A stretch of 64,000 bases of DNA from Pseudorhodoplanes sp. (GTDB taxonomy: Bacteria; Pseudomonadota; Alphaproteobacteria; Rhizobiales; Xanthobacteraceae), in contig JABARS010000006.1 in the NCBI GenBank assembly GCA_019187085.1, positions 196,894-260,893 on the forward strand. Direction: 5' to 3'. The notes under the pieces were generated by a model that was not told the origin of the DNA, did no database searches, and was given only the letters and a program-made list of their open reading frames with translations. Shown here piece by piece: positions 8,731 through 16,916 of the stretch. The position numbers were made by a program, and so were the translations under genes. Position 1 is the first letter of the stretch, and each line of letters begins with the position of its first letter.

Positions 8731-8764
8731 CCGGACCTGTGCCGCCGGCGACTCACAGGACCGG
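8731..8764 (-). promoter_or_regulatory. hairpin in the thyA 5' leader
   Basis: On the minus strand CCGGTCCTGTG pairs with CACAGGTCCGG around a 12-base loop, with one T-T mismatch between a 6-bp and a 4-bp stem. The 3' arm ends six bases before the thyA ATG and contains the only AGG near the start, so folding would hide the ribosome binding site. Whether it is used for translational control is unknown. Confidence 0.5.
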
Positions 8765-8907
8765 CGCCGGAAGACTATCCCCCGCGTGGCCGCCGGAAAA
8801 CGGCCGTGGCGAAGCGGTGAATTAGCAGTGGATTAGGTGGATTATTTGTCGAGGACAGCCGCCCGGTTCCGTCCGCCTCTGGGTTGAGAGCCACCTGCGA
8901 CCGCCGT

Positions 8908-9441
8908 TCAGACATAGCCGCTCAGGCCGACAAGCCCCGCCGAGGCGAGCAGCCACAGCGGATTGACGCGCGTGAAATAGGCCACGGCCGCCGTGGCCGC
9001 GGTGAGCGCGAAAGCCGCAGCACTGTGCCCCGTCGCCTGCGCGAGGATGAGCGCGCTCGCCGCGACGAGACCGATCGACACCGGCACGAGACCGGCCTGG
9101 ATCGCCCGGCGCCAGCGCGCCTCGCGAAAACGATCCCAGATGCGCCCGACGCCATAAGCCAGCACGCAGGTCGGTCCGCACATCGCGGCCGTCGCGACGG
9201 CCGCACCCGCAAGGCCGGCCGCCTGATAGCCGATCAGGGTCACAAGGATGACGTTGGGCCCGGGCGCCAGTTGCGCGATGGCGAACAGGTCCGCGAACTG
9301 CCGGTCCGTCATCCATTGCTGGATTTCGACCGCGAGCCGGTGCATTTCGGGCACCGCGGCGTTCGCGCCGCCGATCGCGAACAGCGACAGGACCGCGAAC
9401 TGGGCCGCGAGAGACCAGAGCAGGCCGCCGTCATCCTTCAC
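8908..9441 (-). CDS. chromate transporter, short-chain type (second half)
   Basis: A 177-residue membrane protein of the CHR family, with the conserved signature QLAPGPNVILVTLIGY and about five to six hydrophobic segments. Short-chain CHR proteins occur as adjacent pairs that together correspond to one full-length ChrA, which exports chromate or related oxyanions. The GTG start at 9441 is chosen because the upstream frame is antisense-like and the family start lies here. It overlaps the preceding partner gene by 11 bases. The real substrate cannot be read from the sequence. Confidence 0.88.
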   Translation of the reverse strand: MKDDGGLLWSLAAQFAVLSLFAIGGANAAVPEMHRLAVEIQQWMTDRQFADLFAIAQLAPGPNVILVTLIGYQAAGLAGAAVATAAMCGPTCVLAYGVGRIWDRFREARWRRAIQAGLVPVSIGLVAASALILAQATGHSAAAFALTAATAAVAYFTRVNPLWLLASAGLVGLSGYV

Positions 9442-10048
9442 GCGCGGACCCCCGTGTCGAAAACCAGGCCAGCGCCACGCTGACCGGCGCCACGACGGCG
9501 ATGACCCAGGGCAGCGGCCAGCGCAGTACGCCGATCGCGACAAAGACGGCAACCGCCATCCAGGGGTCGGGACCGAATCCCTTCTGCAGCATCGGCTTGG
9601 CCATCTTGGCGACGGTTGCGACGATCAGACCGGCGGCACCCGCGGCGATGCCGGCGAGCGCGCGCTGCAGCCAGAGGAGTTCGCCGAACCGCGCGTACAA
9701 AATCCCGAGCGCCGTCACGACCACGACCGGCGGCCCGATCAGGCCCGAGAACGCTACGATGGCGCCCGGCACGCCGCGCATGCGCGAACCGAACACCACC
9801 GCTAAATTGACGACGTTCGGCCCGGGGAGGAAATGCGCGAGCGCGAAGGCATCGTTGAATTCTTCCGGCGTCATCCACCGCCGCTCCTCGACGATGACCT
9901 GGCGCGCCCAAGGCAGCACGCCGCCGAACCCCGCGAGCGAGACTTTTGAGAAGGCGAGGAACAGAGCAAGCAGACCGGGGACGCCGGCCGGGGACACCGA
10001 TGGCGGCTCGCCGGGCACAGAGGTTGGCGGAAGCGTTGGCGGGGACAT
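9431..10048 (-). CDS. chromate transporter, short-chain type (first half)
   Basis: A 205-residue CHR-family membrane protein. After a Pro/Ser-rich N terminus comes FLAFSKVSLAGFGGVLPWARQ, then the second family motif HFLPGPNVVNLAVVFG, then about four hydrophobic segments. It pairs with the overlapping downstream gene to form a two-subunit transporter. The ATG at 10048 was preferred over one 26 codons upstream, whose extension is Cys/Lys-rich and not family-like and reaches back into the ssrA promoter region. Confidence 0.88.
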   Translation of the reverse strand: MSPPTLPPTSVPGEPPSVSPAGVPGLLALFLAFSKVSLAGFGGVLPWARQVIVEERRWMTPEEFNDAFALAHFLPGPNVVNLAVVFGSRMRGVPGAIVAFSGLIGPPVVVVTALGILYARFGELLWLQRALAGIAAGAAGLIVATVAKMAKPMLQKGFGPDPWMAVAVFVAIGVLRWPLPWVIAVVAPVSVALAWFSTRGSAREG

Positions 10049-10129
10049 GGCCGCAGCCTTAGCGCAGGTGGCAGATTCGCCGCAAACGGCGGGCTTTTTT
10101 CGCCGGCCCGAAGTCCCTATATTCAAACC

Positions 10130-10460
10130 GCCGGCGCAAGCCGGCTATGGCGATAAACAGGCGTCGTAATAAACCTTTCGGACCCGGGGGCAGTACCCGG
10201 CGCCTCCACCCAAGCCCGGCGCGGACGGGCTTGGGCGGGGGCGAACCAGGATCGACGAGGGCGTAAAGGGCGTTCTTTTGCTCGGCATGGTTCCGCCGTT
10301 ATCGGGCCACTTTCATAGTTGCCAACGACAACTATGCTCCGGTTGCTCAGGCTGCGTAACGCAGCTTGAAAGACCGACTTAAAGCCCTGGCGGGTTAGCA
10401 CCGTCAGGCGGGGTTCGGAGGCACCTGGCAACAGAAGCCTCCACTTCATCCGCACGACCG
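10130..10460 (+). ncRNA. ssrA: two-piece (permuted) tmRNA, alphaproteobacterial type
   Basis: The acceptor piece comes first: a T-arm-like CCGGG GGCAGTA CCCGG, then CGCCTCCACC ending near 10213. A spacer of about 23 bases forms a hairpin (CAAGCCCG/CGGGCTTG). The coding piece then starts with GGGGGCG at 10237, which pairs with CGCCTCC to make the 7-bp acceptor stem. The tag frame at 10321-10356 encodes ANDNYAPVAQAA followed by TAA (10357-10359). tmRNA rescues stalled ribosomes and marks the nascent chain for ClpXP. The base after ACC is C, so the CCA end is not fully encoded. A -10 like TATATT lies at 10118-10123, and a GCCGGC-GCAA-GCCGGC hairpin sits near the RNA 5' end. The outer ends are approximate. 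Confidence 0.93.
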
Positions 10461-10569
10461 CGGCTGCGGGAAGGCTGGCATTCGACGGCCGGCGCGGTAG
10501 CATCAGCCAAATCGCGAATCTCCCGCCGGGACGCTGTTCGCGCCGACCGCTACCTTTCAGGTCTTGAGC

Positions 10570-11079
10570 ATGGCGACCGACCACATCCGTTACGATCTTC
10601 TGGCCCAGGATGCGCTGCGCGGCGTCGTGCGCACGGTCCTTACCGATGCGGCCAGGAACGGACTTCCCGGCGACCATCATTTCTACATCACGCTCGATAC
10701 GCGTGCCGACGGCGTGACGATTTCTCCGCGTCTGAAAGAGCAGTATCCGGAAGAGATCACGATCGTGCTGCAGCACCAGTTCTGGGACCTGAAGGTGAGC
10801 GAAGACTATTTCGAGGTCGGCCTCTCCTTCGCCGGCGCGTCGGAGCGGCTGTCGGTGCCGTTCACGGCCATCACGCGCTTCCTCGATCCGTCGGTGCAGT
10901 TCGGTCTACAGTTCGAAACGATCGAACTCGACGCCGAAACCGGCGAACCGGTCGCAGCCGACATGGCACGGCCGAACACGGCAAGAACCGGCGCCCCCGC
11001 GGCCCGTGAGGAGCAAAGCGAAACCGGCGAGAAGACCGGCGCCGACGTCGTGCGGCTCGACCGGTTCCGCAAGAAATAA
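10570..11079 (+). CDS. sspB: SspB, ClpXP adaptor for ssrA-tagged proteins
   Basis: A 169-residue cytoplasmic adaptor of the alphaproteobacterial SspB type (stringent starvation protein B family). It has [17 protein letters not shown] at the N terminus, HHFYITLDT, and [20 protein letters not shown] in the tag-binding fold, then a variable linker from about residue 125, and a basic C-terminal end [13 protein letters not shown] that fits the ClpX-docking peptide. It tethers ssrA-tagged substrates to ClpXP. The ATG at 10570 is chosen over a TTG two codons earlier. It lies directly downstream of ssrA, so tag and tag reader are adjacent. Confidence 0.93.
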   Translation: MATDHIRYDLLAQDALRGVVRTVLTDAARNGLPGDHHFYITLDTRADGVTISPRLKEQYPEEITIVLQHQFWDLKVSEDYFEVGLSFAGASERLSVPFTAITRFLDPSVQFGLQFETIELDAETGEPVAADMARPNTARTGAPAAREEQSETGEKTGADVVRLDRFRKK

Positions 11080-11092
11080 GGATCGGCGGTCG

Positions 11093-12484
11093 ATGGCGAA
11101 GGCCCGCACCGAAACCGACAGCTTCGGCCCGATCGCGGTTGCCGCCGACCGCTATTGGGGCGCGCAGACGCAGCGCTCGCTCGGCAATTTCCGCATCGGC
11201 AGCGACACGATGCCGATCGAGCTGATCCGCGCGCTCGGCATCGTCAAGCGCGCCGCCGCCGAGACGAACATGCGGCTTGGATCGCTCGACGCCCGGCGCG
11301 GCAAGGCGATCGTGCGCGCGGCGCAGGAAGTCGTCGACGGCAAGCTCGACGACCATTTCCCGCTGGTGGTCTGGCAGACCGGGTCGGGTACCCAGACCAA
11401 CATGAACGTCAACGAAGTCGTCTCGAACCGCGCCATCGCGCTGTTGGGCGGCCAGTTGGGCTCGAAATCGCCGGTTCACCCGAACGACCACGTCAATATG
11501 AGCCAGTCATCGAACGACTCATTCCCGACCGCGATGCATATCGCGACCGTGCTCGCGCTCGTGCACCGGCTCATTCCCGCCCTCACCCATCTGCAGCGCG
11601 AATTGCGGCGCAAGGAAAAGCAGTTCGGGAAGATCGTCAAAATCGGCCGCACCCATACCCAAGACGCCACCCCGCTCACGCTCGGACAGGAATTCTCCGG
11701 CTATGCGGCGCAGGTCGGCTCCGGGATCGCGCGCGTGAAAGCGGTCCTCCCGGAGCTTTACCGGCTCGCGCAGGGTGGCACCGCCGTCGGCACCGGACTG
11801 AATGCGAAGCGCCAGTTCGCCAGACTCTTCGCGCAGCGCGTCGCCGCACTGACCAGGCTGCCGTTCATCACCGCGCCCAACAAGTTCGAGGTGCTGGCCG
11901 CCCACGACGTGTTCGTGTTCGCGCACGGTGCACTCGATTCCGTTGCGACAGCGTTGTTCAAGATCGCCAACGATATCCGTCTGTTGGGGTCGGGGCCGCG
12001 CTCGGGGCTCGGCGAACTGATCCTGCCCGAGAACGAACCCGGCTCCTCGATCATGCCCGGCAAGGTCAATCCGACCCAGGCCGAGGCGCTGACCATGGTT
12101 TGCTGCCGCGTTTTCGGCAATCAGACCTCGATTTCGGTCGCCGCAAGCCAGGGCCATTTCGAACTGAACGTCTACAAGCCGGTTATCGCGGATTGCATGC
12201 TGCAATCGATCGGGCTGCTCGCGGACGCCGCGCGTTCGTTCGCCGACAATTGCGTCCGCGGCATTCGCGCCGACGAGAAGCGCATCGCAGAGCTGATGCA
12301 GCGCTCGCTCATGCTGGTCACCGCGCTGGCGCCGAGAATCGGTTACGACAACGCGGCCCGGATCGCCAAGACCGCCCATGCGAACGGCACCACCCTGCGC
12401 CAGGAAGCGGTCAAAGCCGGCTATGTAACCGAGTACGAATTCGACCGGCTCGTGCGCCCGGGAAAAATGGTACGACCAGACTGA
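11093..12484 (+). CDS. fumC: class II fumarate hydratase
   Basis: A 463-residue iron-independent fumarase that interconverts fumarate and malate in the TCA cycle, active as a tetramer. Motifs are [47 protein letters not shown] (catalytic His region) and the fumarase/aspartase signature [11 protein letters not shown], containing the catalytic-loop Ser. The frame is open upstream through sspB; the ATG at 11093, 13 bases after the sspB stop, begins the family sequence and is chosen. It probably shares a transcript with sspB. Confidence 0.96.
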   Translation: MAKARTETDSFGPIAVAADRYWGAQTQRSLGNFRIGSDTMPIELIRALGIVKRAAAETNMRLGSLDARRGKAIVRAAQEVVDGKLDDHFPLVVWQTGSGTQTNMNVNEVVSNRAIALLGGQLGSKSPVHPNDHVNMSQSSNDSFPTAMHIATVLALVHRLIPALTHLQRELRRKEKQFGKIVKIGRTHTQDATPLTLGQEFSGYAAQVGSGIARVKAVLPELYRLAQGGTAVGTGLNAKRQFARLFAQRVAALTRLPFITAPNKFEVLAAHDVFVFAHGALDSVATALFKIANDIRLLGSGPRSGLGELILPENEPGSSIMPGKVNPTQAEALTMVCCRVFGNQTSISVAASQGHFELNVYKPVIADCMLQSIGLLADAARSFADNCVRGIRADEKRIAELMQRSLMLVTALAPRIGYDNAARIAKTAHANGTTLRQEAVKAGYVTEYEFDRLVRPGKMVRPD

Positions 12485-12673
12485 AACGTTTGTACCGCAA
12501 TCGAAATTCGGTTCCATCTCCGCCAGACTTAATGAAGCGGCAACAGTAAACTTTCATTTTGCCCGCAAGTGTTTGGCTTTCTGCCACGGTATTGGCGCAA
12601 TCGACAGACGGTATCTGGATTATTGATGGCCCATGAGGGGGCCTGCGCATATCCGGTTACCGCCGGGAATTTG

Positions 12674-12922
12674 ATGGGCGACGTCACAAATCTTCGCTGG
12701 GCTCGAAAACTGCTGGCACGGCAGCGCGACGCTGAAGCGGCTGCCGAGAACCGGGTTTTGCATGGCCTGACGAAAGCCGAACGGCTTCGCGAGAAGGCAC
12801 GGCGTGACAAAGTCGATCAAACGCTCGAAGGACACCGGCTTGGAAGTGGAGAGGCCAATGAAGTCTCCAGTCGTCAAGCGATCGATCGTGATCGCAGGAC
12901 ACAAGACGAGCGTCAGCCTTGA
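12674..12922 (+). CDS. DUF4169 family protein
   Basis: An 82-residue, highly charged, mostly helical protein. The N-terminal part (MGDVTNLRWARKLLARQR, then AAAENRVLHGLTKAER, then TLEGHR) matches the small DUF4169 family found after fumC in Hyphomicrobiales. The function is unknown. Family members usually stop shortly after the GHR motif; this one runs about 28 residues further, all in the overlap with the next gene. That may be a lost stop codon or a small frameshift. The start at 12674 fits the family. Confidence 0.75.
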   Translation: MGDVTNLRWARKLLARQRDAEAAAENRVLHGLTKAERLREKARRDKVDQTLEGHRLGSGEANEVSSRQAIDRDRRTQDERQP

Positions 12923-13127
12923 AGATGCATTCTGGAAGGGCCTGAAGGAAATCGCGGACGCACGTGATTTGACGTTATCCGAACTAGTCGCATCGATCGA
13001 TTCCGAACGCCGGCACGGCAACCTGTCATCGGCGATCAGGCTTTTCGTACTCGATCATTTCCGCTCGCAATTGACGCAGCAGAAGGATGGCCGCCGCGAA
13101 ACGTCTCCGGCGCGGGCTGTCTCGTAG
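12858..13127 (+). CDS. ribbon-helix-helix domain protein
   Basis: An 89-residue protein with VVKRSIVIAGHKTSVSLEDAFWKGLKEIA, a beta strand followed by two helices as in the RHH_4 family, then ELVASIDSERRHGNLSSAIRLFVL. Such proteins are small DNA-binding or scaffold-like factors; no target is known. The ATG at 12858 has GGAG upstream. It overlaps the DUF4169 gene by 65 bases in another frame, consistent with coupled translation in the fumC-DUF4169-RHH group. A start at 12804 is possible but not supported by the family. Confidence 0.8.
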   Translation: MKSPVVKRSIVIAGHKTSVSLEDAFWKGLKEIADARDLTLSELVASIDSERRHGNLSSAIRLFVLDHFRSQLTQQKDGRRETSPARAVS

Positions 13128-13149
13128 TTTTCCCCTACCGTTCAAGTCG

Positions 13150-16100
13150 TCAGAACGCTCGCCCTTCCGTCGGCGGATTGGTCGCCTGCGGACGCCGTCC
13201 GTTTTGCGGCGCGCGCAACCCGGGGGGCGGTGCAAGCTCGATCGGGGCCGGCAGCGGCGCCGCACGCGGTGCAGCGGCCGCGTCGGTGCCGATCGTGCGC
13301 GGGCGCGGCGTCCGCGTGCCCGACTCTGCCGGCGTGCCATGATCGGGCGACGCCTGCGGAGACGGCACGCGGCCGCGTTCGATTGCCTCGAGCTTCTTCG
13401 CCTGCTGCTCGACGGCGCGGAAGGCGAGCCATCCGGTCAATCGCGAGACATCGACCGCGCGCGCGGGCGCGGACAGCGGCCCGCGCAGCGTCACGGCGAT
13501 CTCGGGGCGCCCGGCGGCATTGCCCGGCTGGTCGCCGGTAAGCACGATACGTGAATCGATCTGGCCGGAGCCGATGTCGATCACCCCGGTAGCGATGAGT
13601 TCGGCGCCCTCCGCACGCGCGACCATAGTGGCCATGCGGACCTGACCGTTCGTCACCGTCAGGACACCGTCGCCATGCGGTACGCCGAGACTGCCGGCAT
13701 CGAGCGCCTGACGCGCAACGGCCGCGAGCTTGCCAGCATCGAGTACCGCGGCCTGATCGGCAGCGCGCATCGCCTGCGCGAAAACGCCCGGATCGAGCGC
13801 GGCAAACTTCGCCCCTTCGATCGAGACGGTGCCGTTTCCGCTCAACGATCCGACCAGGGCGCGCGGACTGCGGCCATTCCCTTCAAACTCGACCTTCAAT
13901 CCGAGCCGCCCCGAAACCGGACGTGCCTCATACGGCAGCCTGGCGGCATCGGCGTCTTTCAGCTCGAACTGTCCCTTGAGCGCAACCCCGTCGGCCACCC
14001 TGCGGGCCTTGAGTTCGCCGGTCAGGGCCCCACCATTGAGGCCGCTCTTGAACTGCTCGAACGCGACCTCGTTCGGCGCAAACCGCACGGTCGCCGTCGC
14101 ATCGGCGGCGACAAGGTCGGGAACCAGCGTCAGGCGCGCGACGCGGATACCGACGCCGCCGTTAATGTCGGCAAACGATCCGCGGCCGAACAAATTCTCG
14201 GACCACATGGCGCCGTCGCGCTGCGGGGTCGCCCCGAGAACGGCGGCAAGCAGGGCTGCGGCGTCGAACCTGTCTACCGTCAGTTCGCCGTGGATCATGT
14301 TGACGTCGCCGAATTCCAGGCCGCCGCGGCCTTCGAACGCAGCATCCGCAATTTTTCCGGCCACTTTCTCGAACGACAGTGTGCTGCCGGACACCGTCAG
14401 TCGGGCCGACACCGATCCCTCACCGGGAATGCCCAACAGGGCTGCCACCGCAGCCTTCTCAACCGACACGTCGAATGTCGCGGCCGGCCCGCTTTCGGCG
14501 AACGGGCGACCCGTACCTTCCGTCCTGAGCGAGAACAGCGACGAAGTCGCGCTGCCGCGCAGGCGCATATCGCCGTCGAGCGGACCGTCCAGCGTCACGC
14601 TCATGTGGCCGGGGCTGACGGCCAGGTCGCGGGAAACGGGCAGACCCGCCAGCGCGAACAATTGCGCACCGTCATCGGCATCCGCCTGCAGGTCGAGCGA
14701 GACACGATTGCGCCACAGATCGCCCCATTGTCCCGCCGATCCGCCGGTCAACGAGAAGCGGATGTCTGCCGAACGGCCTTCGAGCGCAAGGCGCATGCGC
14801 GAACCGTCCGCACCCACCAGATCGCCGACATCGAGTTGGGCTTTCATCCGCGCCGAGCCGAGCCGCTCGAGCACGCGGCCGACCGGCCGGAGCGGCGCAG
14901 GCGCATAGCGCGCGATCAGCGCCGAAAGACCGGACAGATCACGCCCGTCTAGATCGAGCGTGATGTTGCCGCGCGGCGATTGCGATGCCGTGTCGATACG
15001 GCCGCTGGCTTCGATCGAAGCGCCACCCAGATCGGCGAGGCTCAGGCGCTGCACGGAGAGCCCGGCCTGGTCATAGGTCAACCGCACCTGCGCGTTCTGC
15101 GCTTCCACGCCGGCGAAGCGGGCGCGCCCGATCTCGAGCGCAAGCGCGATCTCGCCGGGCCGCTCCACGCGTCCGCCGTCGAACGCCGCATTACCGAATT
15201 CGAGCAAGGCATCGATATCAAGCTCGGCGGCCGTCAGCTCCGCGTCGAGCCGCGCTCTGCGATCGGCCGCCGGCCACACATAGGCGAAGCGCCCGGCCAG
15301 CGCCTTGCGATCGATTTCCGCTTTCAGGCGCTCGATCGCGATCGAGGTGTCGCTGAGCGTCACGTCGCCATTGAACTGCAACGGCTTTGCGAACCCGCCG
15401 TCGCCGGAAAAATCGCGGCCTTCGAGCCAGGCCAGGAGCTGGCGCGGATTAGCCGAACCGATCGCGGCCGTGCCGTCGAAGCGCAGCGCCGTCGCGGCGG
15501 TGCCGGCGCGGCCGGTCAAGGCGACCTCCGTCAGCCCGGGCGCACGAAAGGTCATGCGGTCGAGCCGCCAGGCCGCGCCGTCGGTGCTCAGGTCGCCGCG
15601 GAACGCCTGCAAGGGCGAACCGCTCAGCGTCATGCTGTCGATGCCGACGCTGAGCCGGACCGGGAACGGGGGGCGCAGCGCTTCGCCGAAGCTTTCGGCC
15701 ATCATGACCACCGCCTGATAGGGCGTGCGGCGCGCGGACCCTTGCATGACGATGAGGCGGTCAAGATCGAGCTGGGGCGCCGACAAGGCGCCGTCGAGGC
15801 GCACACGGTCCTTCACCGAGAGTTCGGCACGGCCGCCAAGCTTCAGGGCGCGGTCTTCGGGGCCGTACTGAAATTCCATCTGCTCGAACGCAATGGCGGC
15901 CGGCTGCGCGACGACGCGCGACGTCAGCCGCCAAGGTTCGAGCGCGACTGCCCTCCCGCCCGCGAGAACCGTGCCGACCGCACGCGAGAACGTCACCGCG
16001 CCTTCGAATTTCGGCGTTCCTGCTTCCCAGGCGACAACACCGTCGCCTTCGATGGAGAGAGCGTGGGCGGTGCGGTCGAGGTTGAAGCGCGTCTTGATGC

Positions 16101-16731
16101 CGCCGCCGCTCTGGCGCGCGGCCGACACACGGTAGCCGAAAAGCTCCGCGCCTGCGACAAACGCCCCTTCGCCGCGGAACGACCCGGCGAGCGAGCGCAC
16201 GTCGCCGCGGAACCACAGCTTGTCGAGCACATAACGGGCACCGCTCGCCGCATGGATGAGGATCAGACGCGCGTCCTCGACATTGAGATGGTCGGCGGCG
16301 AGCGTCGTGCCGTCAAAGCCGAACGTGCCGGCCGGCAGTTCGACCTGCCCGTCTTTGGCCATCACCAGCGTCAGTTGCGGTCCGGTGAGTGCAACCTGCG
16401 AGGCGCGCAATTCGCCACGCACCAGCGGCCCCAGTGCAATCTCAAGTCCGAGCCTCCGGGCCTGCAGCGCATCGTCGCCGGGTTTGCCGATCCGCACCCC
16501 GCTCAGTTGCAGCGACGGCGTCGGCAGCAGGCGCAGGTCAATCCCCCCCGACACGCGGACAGGCAGCCCGACGAGCCGGCTCGCCTCGGTCTCGAACTCG
16601 GCACGGTAATCGTTCCAGTCGATGAACAACGGCCCGACCAGCGCCGCGAGCAACGCCAGGATTACCGAAATCGCAAGGCCAAGCAGGGTCGTCTGCACGC
16701 TGAAGTCCGTTACGACGGCGACAAACCGCAA
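13150..16731 (-). CDS. AsmA family protein
   Basis: A 1193-residue protein with one N-terminal transmembrane helix (about 15-40) and a long beta-rich periplasmic part. The N-terminal AsmA pattern is clear: DWNDYRAEFETEASRLVGLPVRVSG, then LPTPSLQLSGVRIG. The C terminus resembles the AsmA_2 region (GNGTVSIEGAKFAALD). The last 80 residues are Pro/Arg-rich and disordered. AsmA-like proteins are thought to bridge inner and outer membranes and take part in phospholipid transport. Neighbours give no further clue. A few internal starts near the N terminus are possible. Confidence 0.88.
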   Translation of the reverse strand: MRFVAVVTDFSVQTTLLGLAISVILALLAALVGPLFIDWNDYRAEFETEASRLVGLPVRVSGGIDLRLLPTPSLQLSGVRIGKPGDDALQARRLGLEIALGPLVRGELRASQVALTGPQLTLVMAKDGQVELPAGTFGFDGTTLAADHLNVEDARLILIHAASGARYVLDKLWFRGDVRSLAGSFRGEGAFVAGAELFGYRVSAARQSGGGIKTRFNLDRTAHALSIEGDGVVAWEAGTPKFEGAVTFSRAVGTVLAGGRAVALEPWRLTSRVVAQPAAIAFEQMEFQYGPEDRALKLGGRAELSVKDRVRLDGALSAPQLDLDRLIVMQGSARRTPYQAVVMMAESFGEALRPPFPVRLSVGIDSMTLSGSPLQAFRGDLSTDGAAWRLDRMTFRAPGLTEVALTGRAGTAATALRFDGTAAIGSANPRQLLAWLEGRDFSGDGGFAKPLQFNGDVTLSDTSIAIERLKAEIDRKALAGRFAYVWPAADRRARLDAELTAAELDIDALLEFGNAAFDGGRVERPGEIALALEIGRARFAGVEAQNAQVRLTYDQAGLSVQRLSLADLGGASIEASGRIDTASQSPRGNITLDLDGRDLSGLSALIARYAPAPLRPVGRVLERLGSARMKAQLDVGDLVGADGSRMRLALEGRSADIRFSLTGGSAGQWGDLWRNRVSLDLQADADDGAQLFALAGLPVSRDLAVSPGHMSVTLDGPLDGDMRLRGSATSSLFSLRTEGTGRPFAESGPAATFDVSVEKAAVAALLGIPGEGSVSARLTVSGSTLSFEKVAGKIADAAFEGRGGLEFGDVNMIHGELTVDRFDAAALLAAVLGATPQRDGAMWSENLFGRGSFADINGGVGIRVARLTLVPDLVAADATATVRFAPNEVAFEQFKSGLNGGALTGELKARRVADGVALKGQFELKDADAARLPYEARPVSGRLGLKVEFEGNGRSPRALVGSLSGNGTVSIEGAKFAALDPGVFAQAMRAADQAAVLDAGKLAAVARQALDAGSLGVPHGDGVLTVTNGQVRMATMVARAEGAELIATGVIDIGSGQIDSRIVLTGDQPGNAAGRPEIAVTLRGPLSAPARAVDVSRLTGWLAFRAVEQQAKKLEAIERGRVPSPQASPDHGTPAESGTRTPRPRTIGTDAAAAPRAAPLPAPIELAPPPGLRAPQNGRRPQATNPPTEGRAF

Positions 16732-16916
16732 AAAACAGGGGCAATTCGGCTACGGAACGAGCCGGTTCCAGCTTTAGTTTTGCATGGATGCATGGCTCGG
16801 GCCAATCGCGGACTTGCGGCCCGCCGCGGGCCGTCAAGGCGCCCGAAATCCCGTCAACACCAATAGTCTGCTCCGCCTTCCGGGCAAATCTATGGTGCCT
16901 GCAAACGCCGCAGGCC

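Noticed and set aside
10123..10776. 217-codon minus-strand frame across the tmRNA gene
   Set aside because: It covers a structured RNA gene and the start of sspB in antisense; no protein family is visible.
14980..16866. 628-codon plus-strand frame opposite the AsmA gene
   Set aside because: Composition is dominated by Arg, Gly, His and Ala with no domain pattern; the AsmA N-terminal motif on the other strand is convincing.
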